Shown here one piece after another: positions 1-9,632 of a DNA stretch of 35,780 nt. Source of the stretch: an uncultured Granulosicoccaceae bacterium (GTDB taxonomy: Bacteria; Pseudomonadota; Gammaproteobacteria; Granulosicoccales; Granulosicoccaceae); assembly GCA_937981955.1 (NCBI GenBank), contig CALJNA010000096.1, positions 1 through 35,780 on the forward strand. Reading direction: 5' to 3'. The translations under genes and the position numbers were made by a program. The notes beneath the pieces are model-generated. The model saw only the letters and a program-made list of their open reading frames with translations. It was not told where the DNA came from and ran no database searches. Position 1 is the first letter of the stretch, and each line of letters begins with the position of its first letter.

Positions 1-3000
1 GTCGCGGTGGGCCGGGCGATGAAAGAGATGGGGCATCAGTTCGTGCTGGGCGAGACCATCGGTGACGCGATCCGGCGCGGGCAGGGCATGCAGGCGCGCG
101 GCTACACCTACTCCTACGACATGCTGGGTGAAGCTGCGCGTACACACGATGACGCGACCCGCTACTTTCAGGCTTATTCGCAAGCAATCGAAAAAATTGC
201 AAACGTTTCTGGTGAAGACGTTGCCACCAAGCCAGGCATTTCGATCAAACTCTCCGCGCTGCATCCGCGCTATGAATACTGTCAGCACGATGCAGTCATG
301 ACTGAACTGCTACCCCGCGTTCAAACGCTGGTTGATATGGCAGCCAAGGCTGACATCGGGCTAAACATAGATGCTGAAGAAGCTGATCGGCTCGATCTTT
401 CGCTCGATATAATCGCAAGCTTGATAAAAAACGTCAGTGTGCCGGACTGGAGTGGATTCGGTGTTGTTGTGCAGGCATATTCACGACGCGCGCTTCCAGT
501 TATCGACTGGCTAATTGATCAATGCGATCATCATCAACGTCGTATTATGGTGCGTTTGGTCAAAGGCGCATATTGGGATGCCGAAATCAAACAGGCACAG
601 GAACTTGGTCTGGCAAACTTTCCGGTTTACACGCGCAAAGCCCACACTGATTTAAGCTATCTGGTTTGTGCACAACGCCTGTTAGACAATCGACATGTGA
701 TCTACCCGCAATTCGCTACTCACAACGCGCATACCGTTACCGCGATTCATTATCTTGCGGGTAAAGACAAAAGCAGCTACGAATTCCAGCGTCTGCATGG
801 CATGGGTGAAGCTTTGCATCAGCACGTGCTGAAAAAATACGGTACACGCTGCCGTATCTATGCACCGGTGGGTGCGCACGTTGACTTGTTAGCTTATCTG
901 GTTAGACGCTTATTGGAGAATGGAGCAAATAGCTCATTCGTTAATCAAATCGTGAATACTGATTTGTCACCAATGGATGTTGCAAGATGTCCGATTGAAG
1001 AAACTGAATCATTTACCGACACTGAACACCCTTCGATCAAAAAGCCTTTGTCGCTGTTCCTGCCCGAACGCGTCAACTCGAAAGGTTATCGAATAAACGA
1101 CCCGGCATCGATTCAGGTTTTACTTGATGCTCGCAACAAATTCAAAACTACGCATTGGTCTGCCCAACCACTATTGGTGTCGCCCAGCGAATCATCAAAG
1201 AAATGTAACGTACTTAACCCGGCCGACCCGGACGACCTTGTGGGCACGGTGATTGAATCAAGCGATTCCGACGTTGACAACGCCATTACAGATTCAATCG
1301 CATTGCCAGCACAAGCGTGGTCCGGGTTATCAACCGAAAAACGCAGTCATGCTCTGGAGCAGGCGGCCGACCTGTACGAAACACATATTGCAGAACTGTG
1401 TGCACTTATTGGACGGGAGGCGGGTAAACATCTATCGGATGCCATTTCGGAGGTGCGCGAAGCCGTTGATTTCCTGCGCTACTATGCAGCCCAGTCACTA
1501 CTACAGCCAGAACAACGTCTACCACGTGGTGTAATAGCCTGTATCAGCCCTTGGAACTTCCCGTTAGCCATTTTCACAGGACAGCTATCTGCGGCGCTCG
1601 CGGCGGGCAATACCGTGATAGCCAAACCGGCTCAACAAACTCCTTTAATTGCAGCACGAGCGGTGGCGCTGTTGCACGAGGCCGGTGTGCCAGTTGCCGC
1701 CTTGCAGTTGCTTACGGGTGACGGAGCCACGGTTGGCAACCGGCTCATTAGCGATACCCGCTTAAGCGGCGTATGTTTTACCGGTTCAACCGGTGTTGCA
1801 AAACACATTGAGTCCACGTTGTCTGCTCACGTTGAAGAGCGCGTCATACCCGACCCAATGCTGATTGCCGAAACCGGTGGTTTGAATGCAATGATAGCTG
1901 ACACCACTGCCTTAACAGAACAAGTGGTTCGTGATGTGGTGATGTCGGCGTTTCAAAGCGCCGGACAGCGTTGTTCAGCCTTGCGCATTCTCTATGTCCA
2001 GGAAGAGGCAGAGCAACGCTTGCTCACCATGCTAAGCGGTGCGCTGGACACTTTGAAAACTGACAATCCGTGGGACATAAGCACTGACATCGGTCCGGTC
2101 ATTGACAAGCAGGCGCAACAGAAAATAAACGATTACATTAATGATCGCAAAAAACGCGGGCAGGTTATAAAACAAATTGCGACGCCTGAAACTGGTACGT
2201 TTTGTTCACCAACAATTGTTCGAGTCTCCGGAATTGAAGAGATGTCCGAGGAAATTTTTGGACCGGTATTGCATGTTGCCACGTTCAAATCAAATGAACT
2301 AAATAAAATTGTTGATAGCATCAACGCTAGTGGTTATGGATTAACGTTTGGCCTGCACACTCGTATAGACGATCGAGTACAACACATTGTTGACCGAATA
2401 CATGCTGGAAACATTTACGTGAACCGTAATCAGATCGGTGCCATTGTTGGTTCACAACCCTTTGGTGGCGAAGGCCTTTCCGGTACCGGCCCTAAAGCCG
2501 GAGGACCACATTACTTACCCAGGTTCTATCAACCCGACGCGAGTTGCCTGAACTTAAGCAAGGCAACGGACAGTATCGACAAGCTTGTAAACGACGCTAC
2601 ATTTGATGATATACAACAGCGACTGGCTGCGTTAACTCTGCCACAGAGGCAACAGGGTAACGACAACGAATGGTTACTGCCGGGACCAACAGGTGAAAGC
2701 AATCAACTAAGCTTGCATGCTTGTGGGAAGGTATTGGTTGTTGGCAATGATGCGAACTCGTGCCAGGCACTTTGCGAAACCGCTCTATCCGCAGGTTGCG
2801 CGGTGCTTGCACTTTGCCCGGAGCCTTTAGACGATTCATTCGTTACTCGGTTTGCTCAGACAAACTCACTCTCAATACTACAAGCGACTTTGCCAATCGG
2901 TCTCATCACTGATCTGCAAGAGATAGATGCTGTTGCGTTTTCCGGATCCACGATAAACGCAGCCGCATTCAGGCAAGCTTTGGCAAAAAGAGCAGGGCGC

Positions 3001-3117
3001 ATATTGCCATTTGTTACGCATTCGGGCGACACAACACGTTTTAGTGTTGAACGACATGTATGCATTGATACTACAGCGGCTGGTGGCAACGCAACGTTGC
3101 TGGCTTCAGCTGAGTAA
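1..3117 (+). CDS. putA: Bifunctional proline dehydrogenase / L-glutamate gamma-semialdehyde dehydrogenase PutA (5' end outside window)
   Basis: PutA oxidises proline to P5C with FAD and then glutamate semialdehyde to glutamate with NAD+. The reading frame is open from base 1, so the N-terminus is missing. The proline dehydrogenase barrel is recognisable from [10 protein letters not shown] (bases 31-60), [13 protein letters not shown] (about 551-590), QFATHNAHT and the substrate-binding [17 protein letters not shown]. The aldehyde dehydrogenase half follows, with [14 protein letters not shown], the general-base motif ETGG (1870-1881) and the catalytic Cys in GQRCSA (codon 1972-1974). After ALDH come about 170 residues matching the C-terminal ALDH-like oligomerisation domain of long PutAs. 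About 1038 residues are visible, so the full protein is probably near 1300 and belongs to the long class. Whether it has the N-terminal ribbon-helix-helix repressor domain cannot be seen. The gene converges on pntB. Confidence 0.96.
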   Translation, partial: VAVGRAMKEMGHQFVLGETIGDAIRRGQGMQARGYTYSYDMLGEAARTHDDATRYFQAYSQAIEKIANVSGEDVATKPGISIKLSALHPRYEYCQHDAVMTELLPRVQTLVDMAAKADIGLNIDAEEADRLDLSLDIIASLIKNVSVPDWSGFGVVVQAYSRRALPVIDWLIDQCDHHQRRIMVRLVKGAYWDAEIKQAQELGLANFPVYTRKAHTDLSYLVCAQRLLDNRHVIYPQFATHNAHTVTAIHYLAGKDKSSYEFQRLHGMGEALHQHVLKKYGTRCRIYAPVGAHVDLLAYLVRRLLENGANSSFVNQIVNTDLSPMDVARCPIEETESFTDTEHPSIKKPLSLFLPERVNSKGYRINDPASIQVLLDARNKFKTTHWSAQPLLVSPSESSKKCNVLNPADPDDLVGTVIESSDSDVDNAITDSIALPAQAWSGLSTEKRSHALEQAADLYETHIAELCALIGREAGKHLSDAISEVREAVDFLRYYAAQSLLQPEQRLPRGVIACISPWNFPLAIFTGQLSAALAAGNTVIAKPAQQTPLIAARAVALLHEAGVPVAALQLLTGDGATVGNRLISDTRLSGVCFTGSTGVAKHIESTLSAHVEERVIPDPMLIAETGGLNAMIADTTALTEQVVRDVVMSAFQSAGQRCSALRILYVQEEAEQRLLTMLSGALDTLKTDNPWDISTDIGPVIDKQAQQKINDYINDRKKRGQVIKQIATPETGTFCSPTIVRVSGIEEMSEEIFGPVLHVATFKSNELNKIVDSINASGYGLTFGLHTRIDDRVQHIVDRIHAGNIYVNRNQIGAIVGSQPFGGEGLSGTGPKAGGPHYLPRFYQPDASCLNLSKATDSIDKLVNDATFDDIQQRLAALTLPQRQQGNDNEWLLPGPTGESNQLSLHACGKVLVVGNDANSCQALCETALSAGCAVLALCPEPLDDSFVTRFAQTNSLSILQATLPIGLITDLQEIDAVAFSGSTINAAAFRQALAKRAGRILPFVTHSGDTTRFSVERHVCIDTTAAGGNATLLASAE

Positions 3118-3286
3118 GTGTCTTTGAACGACCATCGTGGTCGGAACGAATTGCTAATGCACAAGCGGGAACACACCTGAGCAACGATTTCCAGAGCTAG
3201 CCTTGCGACTTTGCGCTAACTTCCCTGGTTGCTCATCCGGTGGCAGCCTTGCTCAGGCCAAGTCTGCAGGGTTCGCCTGAATGCAC

Positions 3287-3312
3287 GACGCAAAGTGACT
3301 GACGCAAAGTGA
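3287..3312. repeat. Perfect 12-bp tandem direct repeat (period 14)
   Basis: GACGCAAAGTGA occurs at 3287-3298 and again at 3301-3312, separated by CT. It lies in the 402-base gap between the convergent putA and pntB genes, about 170 bases past the putA stop. No gene was found in this gap. The function is unknown. A short tandem duplication with no function is as likely as a protein-binding site. Confidence 0.8.
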
Positions 3313-3325
3313 ATAATGCCAATTG

Positions 3326-3377
3326 AAAAGTGCTTAGCGCGAAATAAAAGCGTGCCAACAATTCCATGCACTTTTTT
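3326..3377 (+). terminator. putA: Possible putA terminator with a long loop
   Basis: AAAAGTGC (3326-3333) can pair with GCACTTTT (3368-3375), and the right arm runs into six Ts (3372-3377). The loop is about 34 bases, which is long for an intrinsic terminator. It sits about 210 bases past the putA stop. The call rests only on the stem plus the T run. Confidence 0.3.
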
Positions 3378-3397
3378 GGGTATTGCGTGATAAATAG

Positions 3398-3426
3398 ATT
3401 ATGCGCAATCAACTATTATGCGCAAT
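3398..3426. repeat. Perfect 12-bp direct repeat ATTATGCGCAAT (period 17)
   Basis: ATTATGCGCAAT is found at 3398-3409 and 3415-3426. A partial inverted copy beginning ATTGCG lies just before them, near 3381. The spacing is close to one and a half helical turns. The site is downstream of both neighbouring genes, so a classical operator role is not obvious. Confidence 0.75.
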
Positions 3427-3519
3427 GACAAGTGCGATAAGAAGATCGTGCCAATGTGAAACCATCGATAGAGCCTGCCGAATGTGCTTGACGCCAGACT
3501 CATCGGCAATACCTACCCG

Positions 3520-4911
3520 TCATAAACTGGTAAGTATTGCGTTCACACTGTCTTTCGCATCACCAAACAACATTCTTGTATTTTCGCGGAAGAACAACGG
3601 GTTCTCTACACCGGCATAACCAGTCGCCATACCGCGTTTCGATACAATCACTTGTTTGGCATTCCAGACTTCCAACACCGGCATGCCGGCGATAGGACTG
3701 TTCGGATTTTCCAATGCTGATGGGTTAACTATATCGTTTGCGCCGATAACAATAACCACATCAACCTCGCCCAGCTCATCATTGATTTCATCCATCTCCA
3801 GCACGAGATCGTACGGTACATTAGCTTCGGCAAGCAGCACGTTCATGTGCCCGGGCATACGCCCTGCTACCGGATGAATCGCGAACTTCACATCGACACC
3901 GGCTTTTTTCAATTGCGTGGTTAATTCAGACACCGGATGTTGAGCATGCGCAACAGCCATTCCATAGCCAGGCACAACCACCACTGAATTGGCGTCTTTG
4001 CAAAGTTGCGCAACCTCCTCTGCCGAGATTGAGACGACCTCACCCTGCTCTTCATCACCATCTGTGGCAGTCGATGTCGGCGCGTTACCAAACCCTCCCA
4101 TTATCACGCTGAGAAATTTTCGATTCATTGCCCGGCACATGATGTAACTAAGGATGGCACCACTACTACCAACCAGTGCACCCACGACAATGAGCAAATC
4201 GTTTGACAACATAAAACCGGTTGCAGCTGCCGCCCAACCTGAATAGCTGTTCAGCATGGAAATAACAACCGGCATGTCTGCACCGCCGATGGCCATAACC
4301 ATGTGGATACCAAACGCAAATGCCAGCAATGTCATCAACACCAATATGGCAACGCCTGCACCTTTGCCCGTACCGAGAAAAATGAACAGGAGAATAATAC
4401 AGACAACACCAATGCCAAGATTTAGCAGGTGCCGATGAGGCAGCATTAATGGCTGACTGCCGATTTTGCCATTGAGCTTACCGAAGGCTACAACTGAACC
4501 GGTAAACGTCAGAGCACCAATCAATATGCCAAGATAAATTTCAACGTTATGAATCGTACCGGCGGCTCCTTCCAGGTGCGAGTCCGGATCGAGATAACTG
4601 GCAAAACCAACGAGTACAGCCGCAAGTCCGACAAAGCTGTGCAAAATGGCCACCAGCTCTGGCATTTCTGTCATTTGCACACGACTGGCCAGAAACGCAC
4701 CGATAGATCCGCCGATGGCCATCATTATGATCAGCCAGGTGTACGATGTGACATCTGCACCAAAAATAGTAGCGAGTACGGCAATAGCCATACCGGCTAT
4801 ACCAAAGAGATTTCCGCGCCGTGCAGTTTCCTGATTGCTAAGCCCGGCAAGACTCAGGATAAACAAGATGGCGGCTACAATATACGCCGCTGTAACCATA
4901 CCTGGATTCAT
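3520..4911 (-). CDS. pntB: NAD(P)(+) transhydrogenase subunit beta
   Basis: This is the beta subunit of the inner-membrane proton-translocating transhydrogenase, which makes NADPH from NADH using the proton gradient. At 463 residues it has the usual family length. The N-terminal ~260 residues form a run of hydrophobic helices, including [23 protein letters not shown]. The C-terminal domain III binds NADP(H) and carries [47 protein letters not shown] and the closing [16 protein letters not shown]. Its ATG lies four bases after the pntA stop, with AGGAAA inside the end of pntA as the probable ribosome site. The two genes therefore form one transcription unit. Confidence 0.97.
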   Translation of the reverse strand: MNPGMVTAAYIVAAILFILSLAGLSNQETARRGNLFGIAGMAIAVLATIFGADVTSYTWLIIMMAIGGSIGAFLASRVQMTEMPELVAILHSFVGLAAVLVGFASYLDPDSHLEGAAGTIHNVEIYLGILIGALTFTGSVVAFGKLNGKIGSQPLMLPHRHLLNLGIGVVCIILLFIFLGTGKGAGVAILVLMTLLAFAFGIHMVMAIGGADMPVVISMLNSYSGWAAAATGFMLSNDLLIVVGALVGSSGAILSYIMCRAMNRKFLSVIMGGFGNAPTSTATDGDEEQGEVVSISAEEVAQLCKDANSVVVVPGYGMAVAHAQHPVSELTTQLKKAGVDVKFAIHPVAGRMPGHMNVLLAEANVPYDLVLEMDEINDELGEVDVVIVIGANDIVNPSALENPNSPIAGMPVLEVWNAKQVIVSKRGMATGYAGVENPLFFRENTRMLFGDAKDSVNAILTSL

Positions 4912-4915
4912 TTTA

Positions 4916-6481
4916 TTATTTCCTGAACATCTTCAGCATGCGCTGAGTAACGAGAAAACCACCAGCGATATTAATGCTGGCAATGAGTATGGCGATAGCC
5001 GCAAGAAAAGCGACAAACCCCGAACCCGATGACACTTGCAACAAGGCTCCCACCACGATGATGCCGCTTATTGCATTGGTCACACTCATTAAAGGTGTAT
5101 GTAACGACGGAGTTACATTCCAAATTACCTGATAGCCGATAAAACAAGCCAACACAAACACAGTAAAGTGACTCATGAAATCGGCCGGAGCGACTCGACC
5201 AATGGCCAGTAATGCCAACACGCCAACGGCAGCACCGATAAGCGTTTTAACACCCGAGGGTTTGGCCTCTTCCGCTGCCGCCTGCATAGCCGCCGCATCT
5301 GGCGTTGCAGCAACCGGTTTGGGAGTTGCAGATAGTTTTGGTGCAGGTGGTGGCCAGGTAATCTCACCGTTTTTTATAACGGTTGCTCCACGTATGACTT
5401 CATCATCCATGTTGACATTGATGACGCCGTCTTTTTCAGGCGTAAGATCAGTGAGTAAGTGCCGCAAGTTGGTTCCATAGAGCTGGCTCGATTGTGCAGC
5501 CAGACGACTCGGTAAATCTGTGTAACCAATCAGCGTGACATCGCCGTGTTTGATAACCTCGTTTGCTTTGGTCAGTTTACAATTACCACCTTGTTCTGCA
5601 GCCAGGTCAACAATAACGCTTCCCGGTTTCATCGACTCAACCATGTCTGTGGTGATCAATTCAGGTGCGGGTTTACCAGGAATGAGCGCGGTGGTGATAA
5701 TGATGTCAACATCTTTTGCCTGCTCACGGAACAAAGCCATTTCTGCATCGATAAACGCTTTGCTCATGACTTTGGCGTAACCACCCTCACCAGCTGCATC
5801 GTCCTCTTCTTCGAAATCCAGTTCGAGAAACTCCGCGCCCATACTCTCTACTTGTTCTTTTACTTCTGGCCGGGTGTCAAAGGCACGCACAATAGCGCCC
5901 ATGCCTTTTGCCGCTCCAATTGCCGCAAGGCCAGCAACACCAGCACCAATAACCATAACCTTAGCCGGTGGCACCTTTCCCGCCGCAGTAACCTGTCCGG
6001 TAAAGAATCGGCCAAAATGATTGGCAGCTTCAACCACAGCTCGATAACCTGCGATGTTAGCCATCGAGCTCAGAGCATCGAGTTTCTGCGCTCGAGAAAT
6101 ACGCGGCACTGAATCCAGAGCGAGAACGGTTAAATCGCGCTCAGCCATTTTCTGCATTAACGATTCGTTTTGTGCGGGCCAGATAAAACTGGCCAATGCC
6201 GATCCTTGTTTAAGCAAATCGACCTCGCTACCCAGCGTAGGGTGAGTACCGGGAGCTCTGACCTTTAGAATGAGATCGGACTGTTGGTACAGTGATTTCG
6301 TATCGTTAACAACATCGACACCAGCGTCAAGGTAAGCCTGATCGGCAATATTTGCCTCAAGTCCGGCACCAGATTCGACACGCAAAGTATGCCCGAGCTT
6401 TTGTATATGTTTTGCGGTTTCAGGGGTCAGCGCGACGCGACGCTCACCTTCGTGACTTTCCTTTGGAACACCAATATCCAC
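4916..6481 (-). CDS. pntA: NAD(P)(+) transhydrogenase subunit alpha
   Basis: The alpha subunit carries the NAD(H)-binding domain I and the first membrane helices of the transhydrogenase. Domain I shows [40 protein letters not shown] (dinucleotide fold), [15 protein letters not shown] and [14 protein letters not shown] Pro/Ala-rich linker near residue 380 leads to about four C-terminal hydrophobic segments, so this is the fused enteric type rather than split PntAA/PntAB. I chose the GTG at 6479-6481 because AGGAG lies seven bases upstream and homologues begin at this point. An in-frame ATG at 6517 would add 12 residues ([12 protein letters not shown]) but has no ribosome site. With the GTG start the protein has 521 residues, close to the usual ~510. 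Confidence 0.95.
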   Translation of the reverse strand: MDIGVPKESHEGERRVALTPETAKHIQKLGHTLRVESGAGLEANIADQAYLDAGVDVVNDTKSLYQQSDLILKVRAPGTHPTLGSEVDLLKQGSALASFIWPAQNESLMQKMAERDLTVLALDSVPRISRAQKLDALSSMANIAGYRAVVEAANHFGRFFTGQVTAAGKVPPAKVMVIGAGVAGLAAIGAAKGMGAIVRAFDTRPEVKEQVESMGAEFLELDFEEEDDAAGEGGYAKVMSKAFIDAEMALFREQAKDVDIIITTALIPGKPAPELITTDMVESMKPGSVIVDLAAEQGGNCKLTKANEVIKHGDVTLIGYTDLPSRLAAQSSQLYGTNLRHLLTDLTPEKDGVINVNMDDEVIRGATVIKNGEITWPPPAPKLSATPKPVAATPDAAAMQAAAEEAKPSGVKTLIGAAVGVLALLAIGRVAPADFMSHFTVFVLACFIGYQVIWNVTPSLHTPLMSVTNAISGIIVVGALLQVSSGSGFVAFLAAIAILIASINIAGGFLVTQRMLKMFRK

Positions 6482-6525
6482 CCGGGGACTCCTGCTAGAA
6501 AACTGGACAACAATCATACAATTGT

Positions 6526-6553
6526 AGATCAGACAATATTAAGATCAGACAAT
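6526..6553. repeat. 12-bp direct repeat AGATCAGACAAT upstream of pntA (period 16)
   Basis: AGATCAGACAAT is present at 6526-6537 and 6542-6553. The pair is flanked by CAATTG palindromes at both ends (6520-6525 and 6550-6555), so the block also reads as an inverted repeat. It lies about 45-75 bases upstream of the pntA GTG, where an operator or activator site would be expected. No regulator family can be assigned. Confidence 0.6.
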
Positions 6554-6959
6554 TGAATCTGGCCGTACTGAACCGGTTGCGTGAAGTTGGGCTTTTCGCA
6601 ACCAACAGCTGTAATTGCTCAGCGAAAAGTGCACCAATAATGGTTTTTCATTGAGCTCGTGCCTCGAACTGCACCCCGGAATTGTACTGCACCATCATGG
6701 CGCTATGCAGCCAATAGATACTATAAACACTTATTCTGGCGCTCATAGTGGTCATTTTTATACCAACCCTATAACGAAAGGGGCGAACTCTATGGCATAA
6801 GGAATAGTGCGCCTGATGGTATCGCCAACACACCGACGAATTAACCCCGGCAAACTCAATGAGCGTTTATGCAATTGTTGACAATTCATATCGAGTGTTA
6901 GCCTTACCATGTGGAACAATTCTTGTTCACGTAAGGTTGTTACCGTAGCGCGCCAAGCT

Positions 6960-7002
6960 GGCTTGATTTACAATGGTCGAGTTAACAATGGCTTGATTTA
7001 CA
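6960..7002. repeat. 13-bp direct repeat GGCTTGATTTACA (period 30)
   Basis: GGCTTGATTTACA occurs at 6960-6972 and 6990-7002, exactly 30 bases apart. That is nearly three helical turns, so both copies face the same side of the DNA. The second copy ends 57 bases before the start codon of the small membrane protein gene. This fits a two-site activator element, but only position and spacing support it. Confidence 0.6.
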
Positions 7003-7059
7003 TTAATGCGCATTGGTTTCGTCTGAACACCCTATTCCCATCCTGACCCGGAGGTTTTA

Positions 7060-7491
7060 ATGATCTGGTTAATTACACTGTTTTTGCTCGCGGTATTCGT
7101 GTGGCTTCTACTTAACGGCATTAATGAAAAGCAGTGGGTCGATGCCCATTTGCACGACGAGAACGTTGCTAGTGACAAAGGTTTATTTGCCAGTTTCACA
7201 GCACTTGGTGAAGGTGATGAAGAGGACAAAGTTGGTAACGTGGTGGCCAACGTGAAAAAGAAGTCCGCTGAAGCAAGCAGCAAACTTGGCGAGCGGATAA
7301 CAGAAGCCAGCCATTCTGAAACGGCTGGGAAATTTCGCGAAAAAACCAGTGGCGTTCGCGAACGTATCAGTTCTGAAGTAAAGAACGAAGATGGTATGTT
7401 CAACAAGATCAAAAATAACGTGGCGAATGGTGTGGAAAAAGTCGGCAAACAGGTTGACGAAAAAATCGTCAATCGCGCGAACAAGTCCTGA
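7060..7491 (+). CDS. Hypothetical membrane-anchored, charged amphipathic-helix protein
   Basis: I do not recognise a named family. The 143-residue product begins with one strong membrane segment (IWLITLFLLAVFVWLLL, residues 2-18). The rest is hydrophilic and rich in Lys, Glu, Ala, Ser and Asn. From about residue 60 onward it shows loosely repeating, charged helical units such as KKKSAEASSKLGERI, REKTSGVRERISSEV and NNVANGVEKVGKQVDEKI. This pattern resembles LEA- or apolipoprotein-like amphipathic helices, but the likeness is in composition only. The start is well supported, with GGAGG five bases before the ATG. The gene stands alone, transcribed divergently from pntA and followed by a hairpin. 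A role in envelope stress or desiccation tolerance would be a guess. Confidence 0.8.
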   Translation: MIWLITLFLLAVFVWLLLNGINEKQWVDAHLHDENVASDKGLFASFTALGEGDEEDKVGNVVANVKKKSAEASSKLGERITEASHSETAGKFREKTSGVRERISSEVKNEDGMFNKIKNNVANGVEKVGKQVDEKIVNRANKS

Positions 7492-7531
7492 GCAAATACC
7501 CTCAGCTATATTCCGCTAAACCAAAACATCC

Positions 7532-7557
7532 GGCTGGCCGACAATCTTCGGTCAGCC
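7532..7557. terminator. Hairpin between convergent genes, possibly a bidirectional terminator
   Basis: GGCTGGCCGA (7532-7541) pairs with TCGGTCAGCC (7548-7557), giving ten pairs with one G-T and a six-base loop. It lies 40 bases past the stop at 7491. The flanks are only moderately T-rich (GTCTCTTGTC on the plus side, GGATGTTTTGG on the minus side). A terminator is likely, but its direction is not clear. Confidence 0.55.
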
Positions 7558-7565
7558 GTCTCTTG

Positions 7566-7606
7566 TCAGAAAGTCGGTTAATCAGAAAGTCACTCATTCA
7601 GAAAGT
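7566..7606. repeat. Three copies of TCAGAAAGT at an exact 16-base period
   Basis: TCAGAAAGT is found at 7566-7574, 7582-7590 and 7598-7606. The first two copies extend to TCAGAAAGTC. The third runs into a small hairpin, CAGAAA/TTTCTG. The array fills the gap between two convergent genes, just after the hairpin at 7532. It could be a tandem duplication or an array of binding sites; nothing decides between them. Confidence 0.75.
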
Positions 7607-7654
7607 TTTTTCTGAAGCACATAACATCTCAACTGGTTCTCTACTTAGCAGTCA

Positions 7655-8632
7655 CTACCCCCACAAAGTCGAATGGGCTGGCTTCATTGTGGCACCATTG
7701 AACTCTATGGCCGGTGTACGGTCTTCCGCCAGCAGTAGCGGGCCGTCAAGATCGACAACGTGTGCACCTTGTGCAACGAGAATACCCGGTGCCATGGCAA
7801 GTGATGTACTGACCATGCAACCAACCATTATTTTAAACCCAGCGTCTTCAGCCGCTGCCTTTAGTGCCAGTGCTTCAGTCAAACCGCCAGTCTTGTCCAG
7901 TTTGATGTTAATAAAATCATACTTGCCATGCAGTTTTTCCAGGGATGCACGATCGTGGCAAGATTCGTCGGCACACACTGGCAAGCTTCTGTCTAAGCCT
8001 AGCAGTGCTTCATCGTTGTCAGCCGGCAATGGCTGTTCCACCAAAGCCACCCCAAGTTCAGTCATTGCAGGTGCCATTTGATGATAGTCCGCAACACTCC
8101 AGCCTTCATTTGCATCAATGACCAGCTGGCTATCAGGCGCACCCTGACGAACGGCACGCAACCGTTCCAGATCACCTTCACCGCCGAGTTTGATTTTTAA
8201 AATCGGCATATCCCTGTTTCTGGTCGCAGCCTCCAACATCTTTTCAGGCGGCTCCAACGACAGGGTAAAGCAGGTCGTAACAGGCTTGGGCTCTTCGAGT
8301 CCGGCAAGCTGCCATACCGTGGAGTTGGCTTTCTTTGCTTCGATGTCCCACATGGCACAATCGAGTGCGTTTCGCGCAGTGCCTATTGGCAAAGCGTTTT
8401 GCAGCTCAATACGCGTCATACCCTCACCAATTGCACCGCGCACCGAATCAAGCTGCGCTTGCACGGACTCGATTGTTTCACCATAACGAGCGTAGGGTAC
8501 GCATTCACCGAAACCGGCCACGCCATCATCCTCGAGCTTGACCGTAAGGACATCGGCTTGAGTGCGAGATCCTCGCGAGATAGTGAATACTTGTGCTAGT
8601 CGAAACGAATCTATGGTTACAACCAGGTTCAT
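7655..8632 (-). CDS. dgcA: N-acetyl-D-glutamate racemase DgcA (enolase superfamily, dipeptide-epimerase-like)
   Basis: This is an enolase-superfamily racemase of the muconate-lactonising / Ala-Glu epimerase subgroup. Next to dgcN it is most likely DgcA, which converts N-acetyl-D-glutamate to N-acetyl-L-glutamate. The 325 residues show the KxK motif (ILKIKLGG), the first metal ligand in LVIDANEGW, the second in LVEQPLP, the third in CADESCHDR, and the second catalytic lysine in INIKLDKTGG. These are all the expected catalytic positions. Its ATG overlaps the dgcN stop by four bases, so the two are translationally coupled. On sequence alone the older name L-Ala-D/L-Glu epimerase would also fit. 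The neighbour is what favours DgcA. Confidence 0.9.
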   Translation of the reverse strand: MNLVVTIDSFRLAQVFTISRGSRTQADVLTVKLEDDGVAGFGECVPYARYGETIESVQAQLDSVRGAIGEGMTRIELQNALPIGTARNALDCAMWDIEAKKANSTVWQLAGLEEPKPVTTCFTLSLEPPEKMLEAATRNRDMPILKIKLGGEGDLERLRAVRQGAPDSQLVIDANEGWSVADYHQMAPAMTELGVALVEQPLPADNDEALLGLDRSLPVCADESCHDRASLEKLHGKYDFINIKLDKTGGLTEALALKAAAEDAGFKIMVGCMVSTSLAMAPGILVAQGAHVVDLDGPLLLAEDRTPAIEFNGATMKPAHSTLWG

Positions 8633-9627
8633 GACAGTGCGTTGGCCAGACGTTCTGCGCTGTCTCTGAATGGGTCAACCGCAGGCAGCCCCATTCTGGC
8701 TTCTAAATCTGAAAGATATTTTTTCGCCTCGGCTTCAGACATAGAAGCAGTATTGACTGAAATGCCAACGACCTTGCAATCAGGGTTTACAACATGTGCA
8801 AGGCTTAAGGCCATATCTCGCAATTGTTCAAGTGAAGGCAACGTATATCCTGGCAGGCCACGCATGTGTTCACGTGTCGGTTCATGACATAAGATAAGTG
8901 CATCTGGCGCCCCACCGTGTATCAATGCCAGCGTGACTCCCGAATAACTTGCATGGAACAGGCTGCCTTGTCCTTCGATCAAGTCCCAGTGCTCAGCATC
9001 GTTATCAGGCGTCAGCCATTCAACCGACCCAGCCATAAAGTCAGCCACGACTGCATCCAGCGGTACGCCATCGCCAGTGATTAGAATGCCGGTTTGTCCA
9101 GTTGCTCGGAACGACGCCGCCCTGCCTTGCTTGTGCAGCGCTTTTTCCAACGCTAAAGCGGTATACATTTTTCCTACGGAACAATCAGTACCAACTGCCA
9201 GACAACGCTTACCAGTGCGTTTAACGCCGTTTGCAATCGGGTACTCATGTTGAGGTACACGAACATCGATTAATGCGCGACCGGTTTTTTCAGCCAGCGA
9301 TGCCAGCCGCGGTTCGTCAACCAGCAAGTTATGCAAGCCTGATGCGATATCCATTCCGGCATTAAGGGCTTCTTCGAAAACTGCCAGCCATGACTCACTA
9401 ATAACACCACCGCGATTCGCGACGCCTACCACCAGCGTTTTAGCACCACGTTCACAAGCTTGCGCAATAGTCAGGTCTTCTATTCCCAGGTCGGCGTTGC
9501 AATTTTCCTGACGAAACTGACCAATACATTGGTCAGGTCGCCAGTCTTTTATTCCCTGCGCAACTTTAGCCGCCAATGGATCGGCCGCATCGCCAAGAAA
9601 AAGTAGATAAGGTGTTTTTAATAACAT
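8629..9627 (-). CDS. dgcN: D-glutamate N-acetyltransferase DgcN (DUF1611 family)
   Basis: The 332-residue product matches the DUF1611 family, whose studied marine members acetylate D-glutamate as the first step of its catabolism. The N-terminal half is a Rossmann-like domain with TLVVGVANRGGVIS and RVPQHEYPIANGVKRTGKR. The second half starts with a P-loop-like motif, GTDCSVGKM, followed by TGQTGILITGDGVPLDAV and the family signature EGQGSLFHASYSGVTLALIH. It is cytoplasmic, with no signal peptide. It lies first in a two-gene unit with dgcA. A 51-base gap separates it from the cytochrome gene and holds a 9-bp direct repeat. The ATG has no clear Shine-Dalgarno. No regulator gene is adjacent. Confidence 0.9.
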   Translation of the reverse strand: MLLKTPYLLFLGDAADPLAAKVAQGIKDWRPDQCIGQFRQENCNADLGIEDLTIAQACERGAKTLVVGVANRGGVISESWLAVFEEALNAGMDIASGLHNLLVDEPRLASLAEKTGRALIDVRVPQHEYPIANGVKRTGKRCLAVGTDCSVGKMYTALALEKALHKQGRAASFRATGQTGILITGDGVPLDAVVADFMAGSVEWLTPDNDAEHWDLIEGQGSLFHASYSGVTLALIHGGAPDALILCHEPTREHMRGLPGYTLPSLEQLRDMALSLAHVVNPDCKVVGISVNTASMSEAEAKKYLSDLEARMGLPAVDPFRDSAERLANALS

Positions 9628-9632
9628 GTGCG

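Larger units (their letters stand above)
6482..7059. promoter_or_regulatory. 578-base divergent intergenic region between pntA and the 7060 gene
   Basis: No gene was found here. It must hold the promoters of both divergent units. Visible elements are a 12-bp direct repeat at 6526-6553, an inverted repeat CTTTTCGC/GCGAAAAG (6592-6599 and 6622-6629, 22-base loop), a TTGACA hexamer at 6878-6883 with no convincing -10 box, and a 13-bp direct repeat at 6960-7002. Small open frames in the region lack family resemblance and ribosome sites. Confidence 0.5.

Noticed and set aside
4549..4926. 125-codon plus-strand frame
   Set aside because: Opposite the membrane domain of pntB; no recognisable domain.
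5546..6112. 188-codon plus-strand frame
   Set aside because: Opposite the conserved NAD-binding domain of pntA, with no family resemblance.
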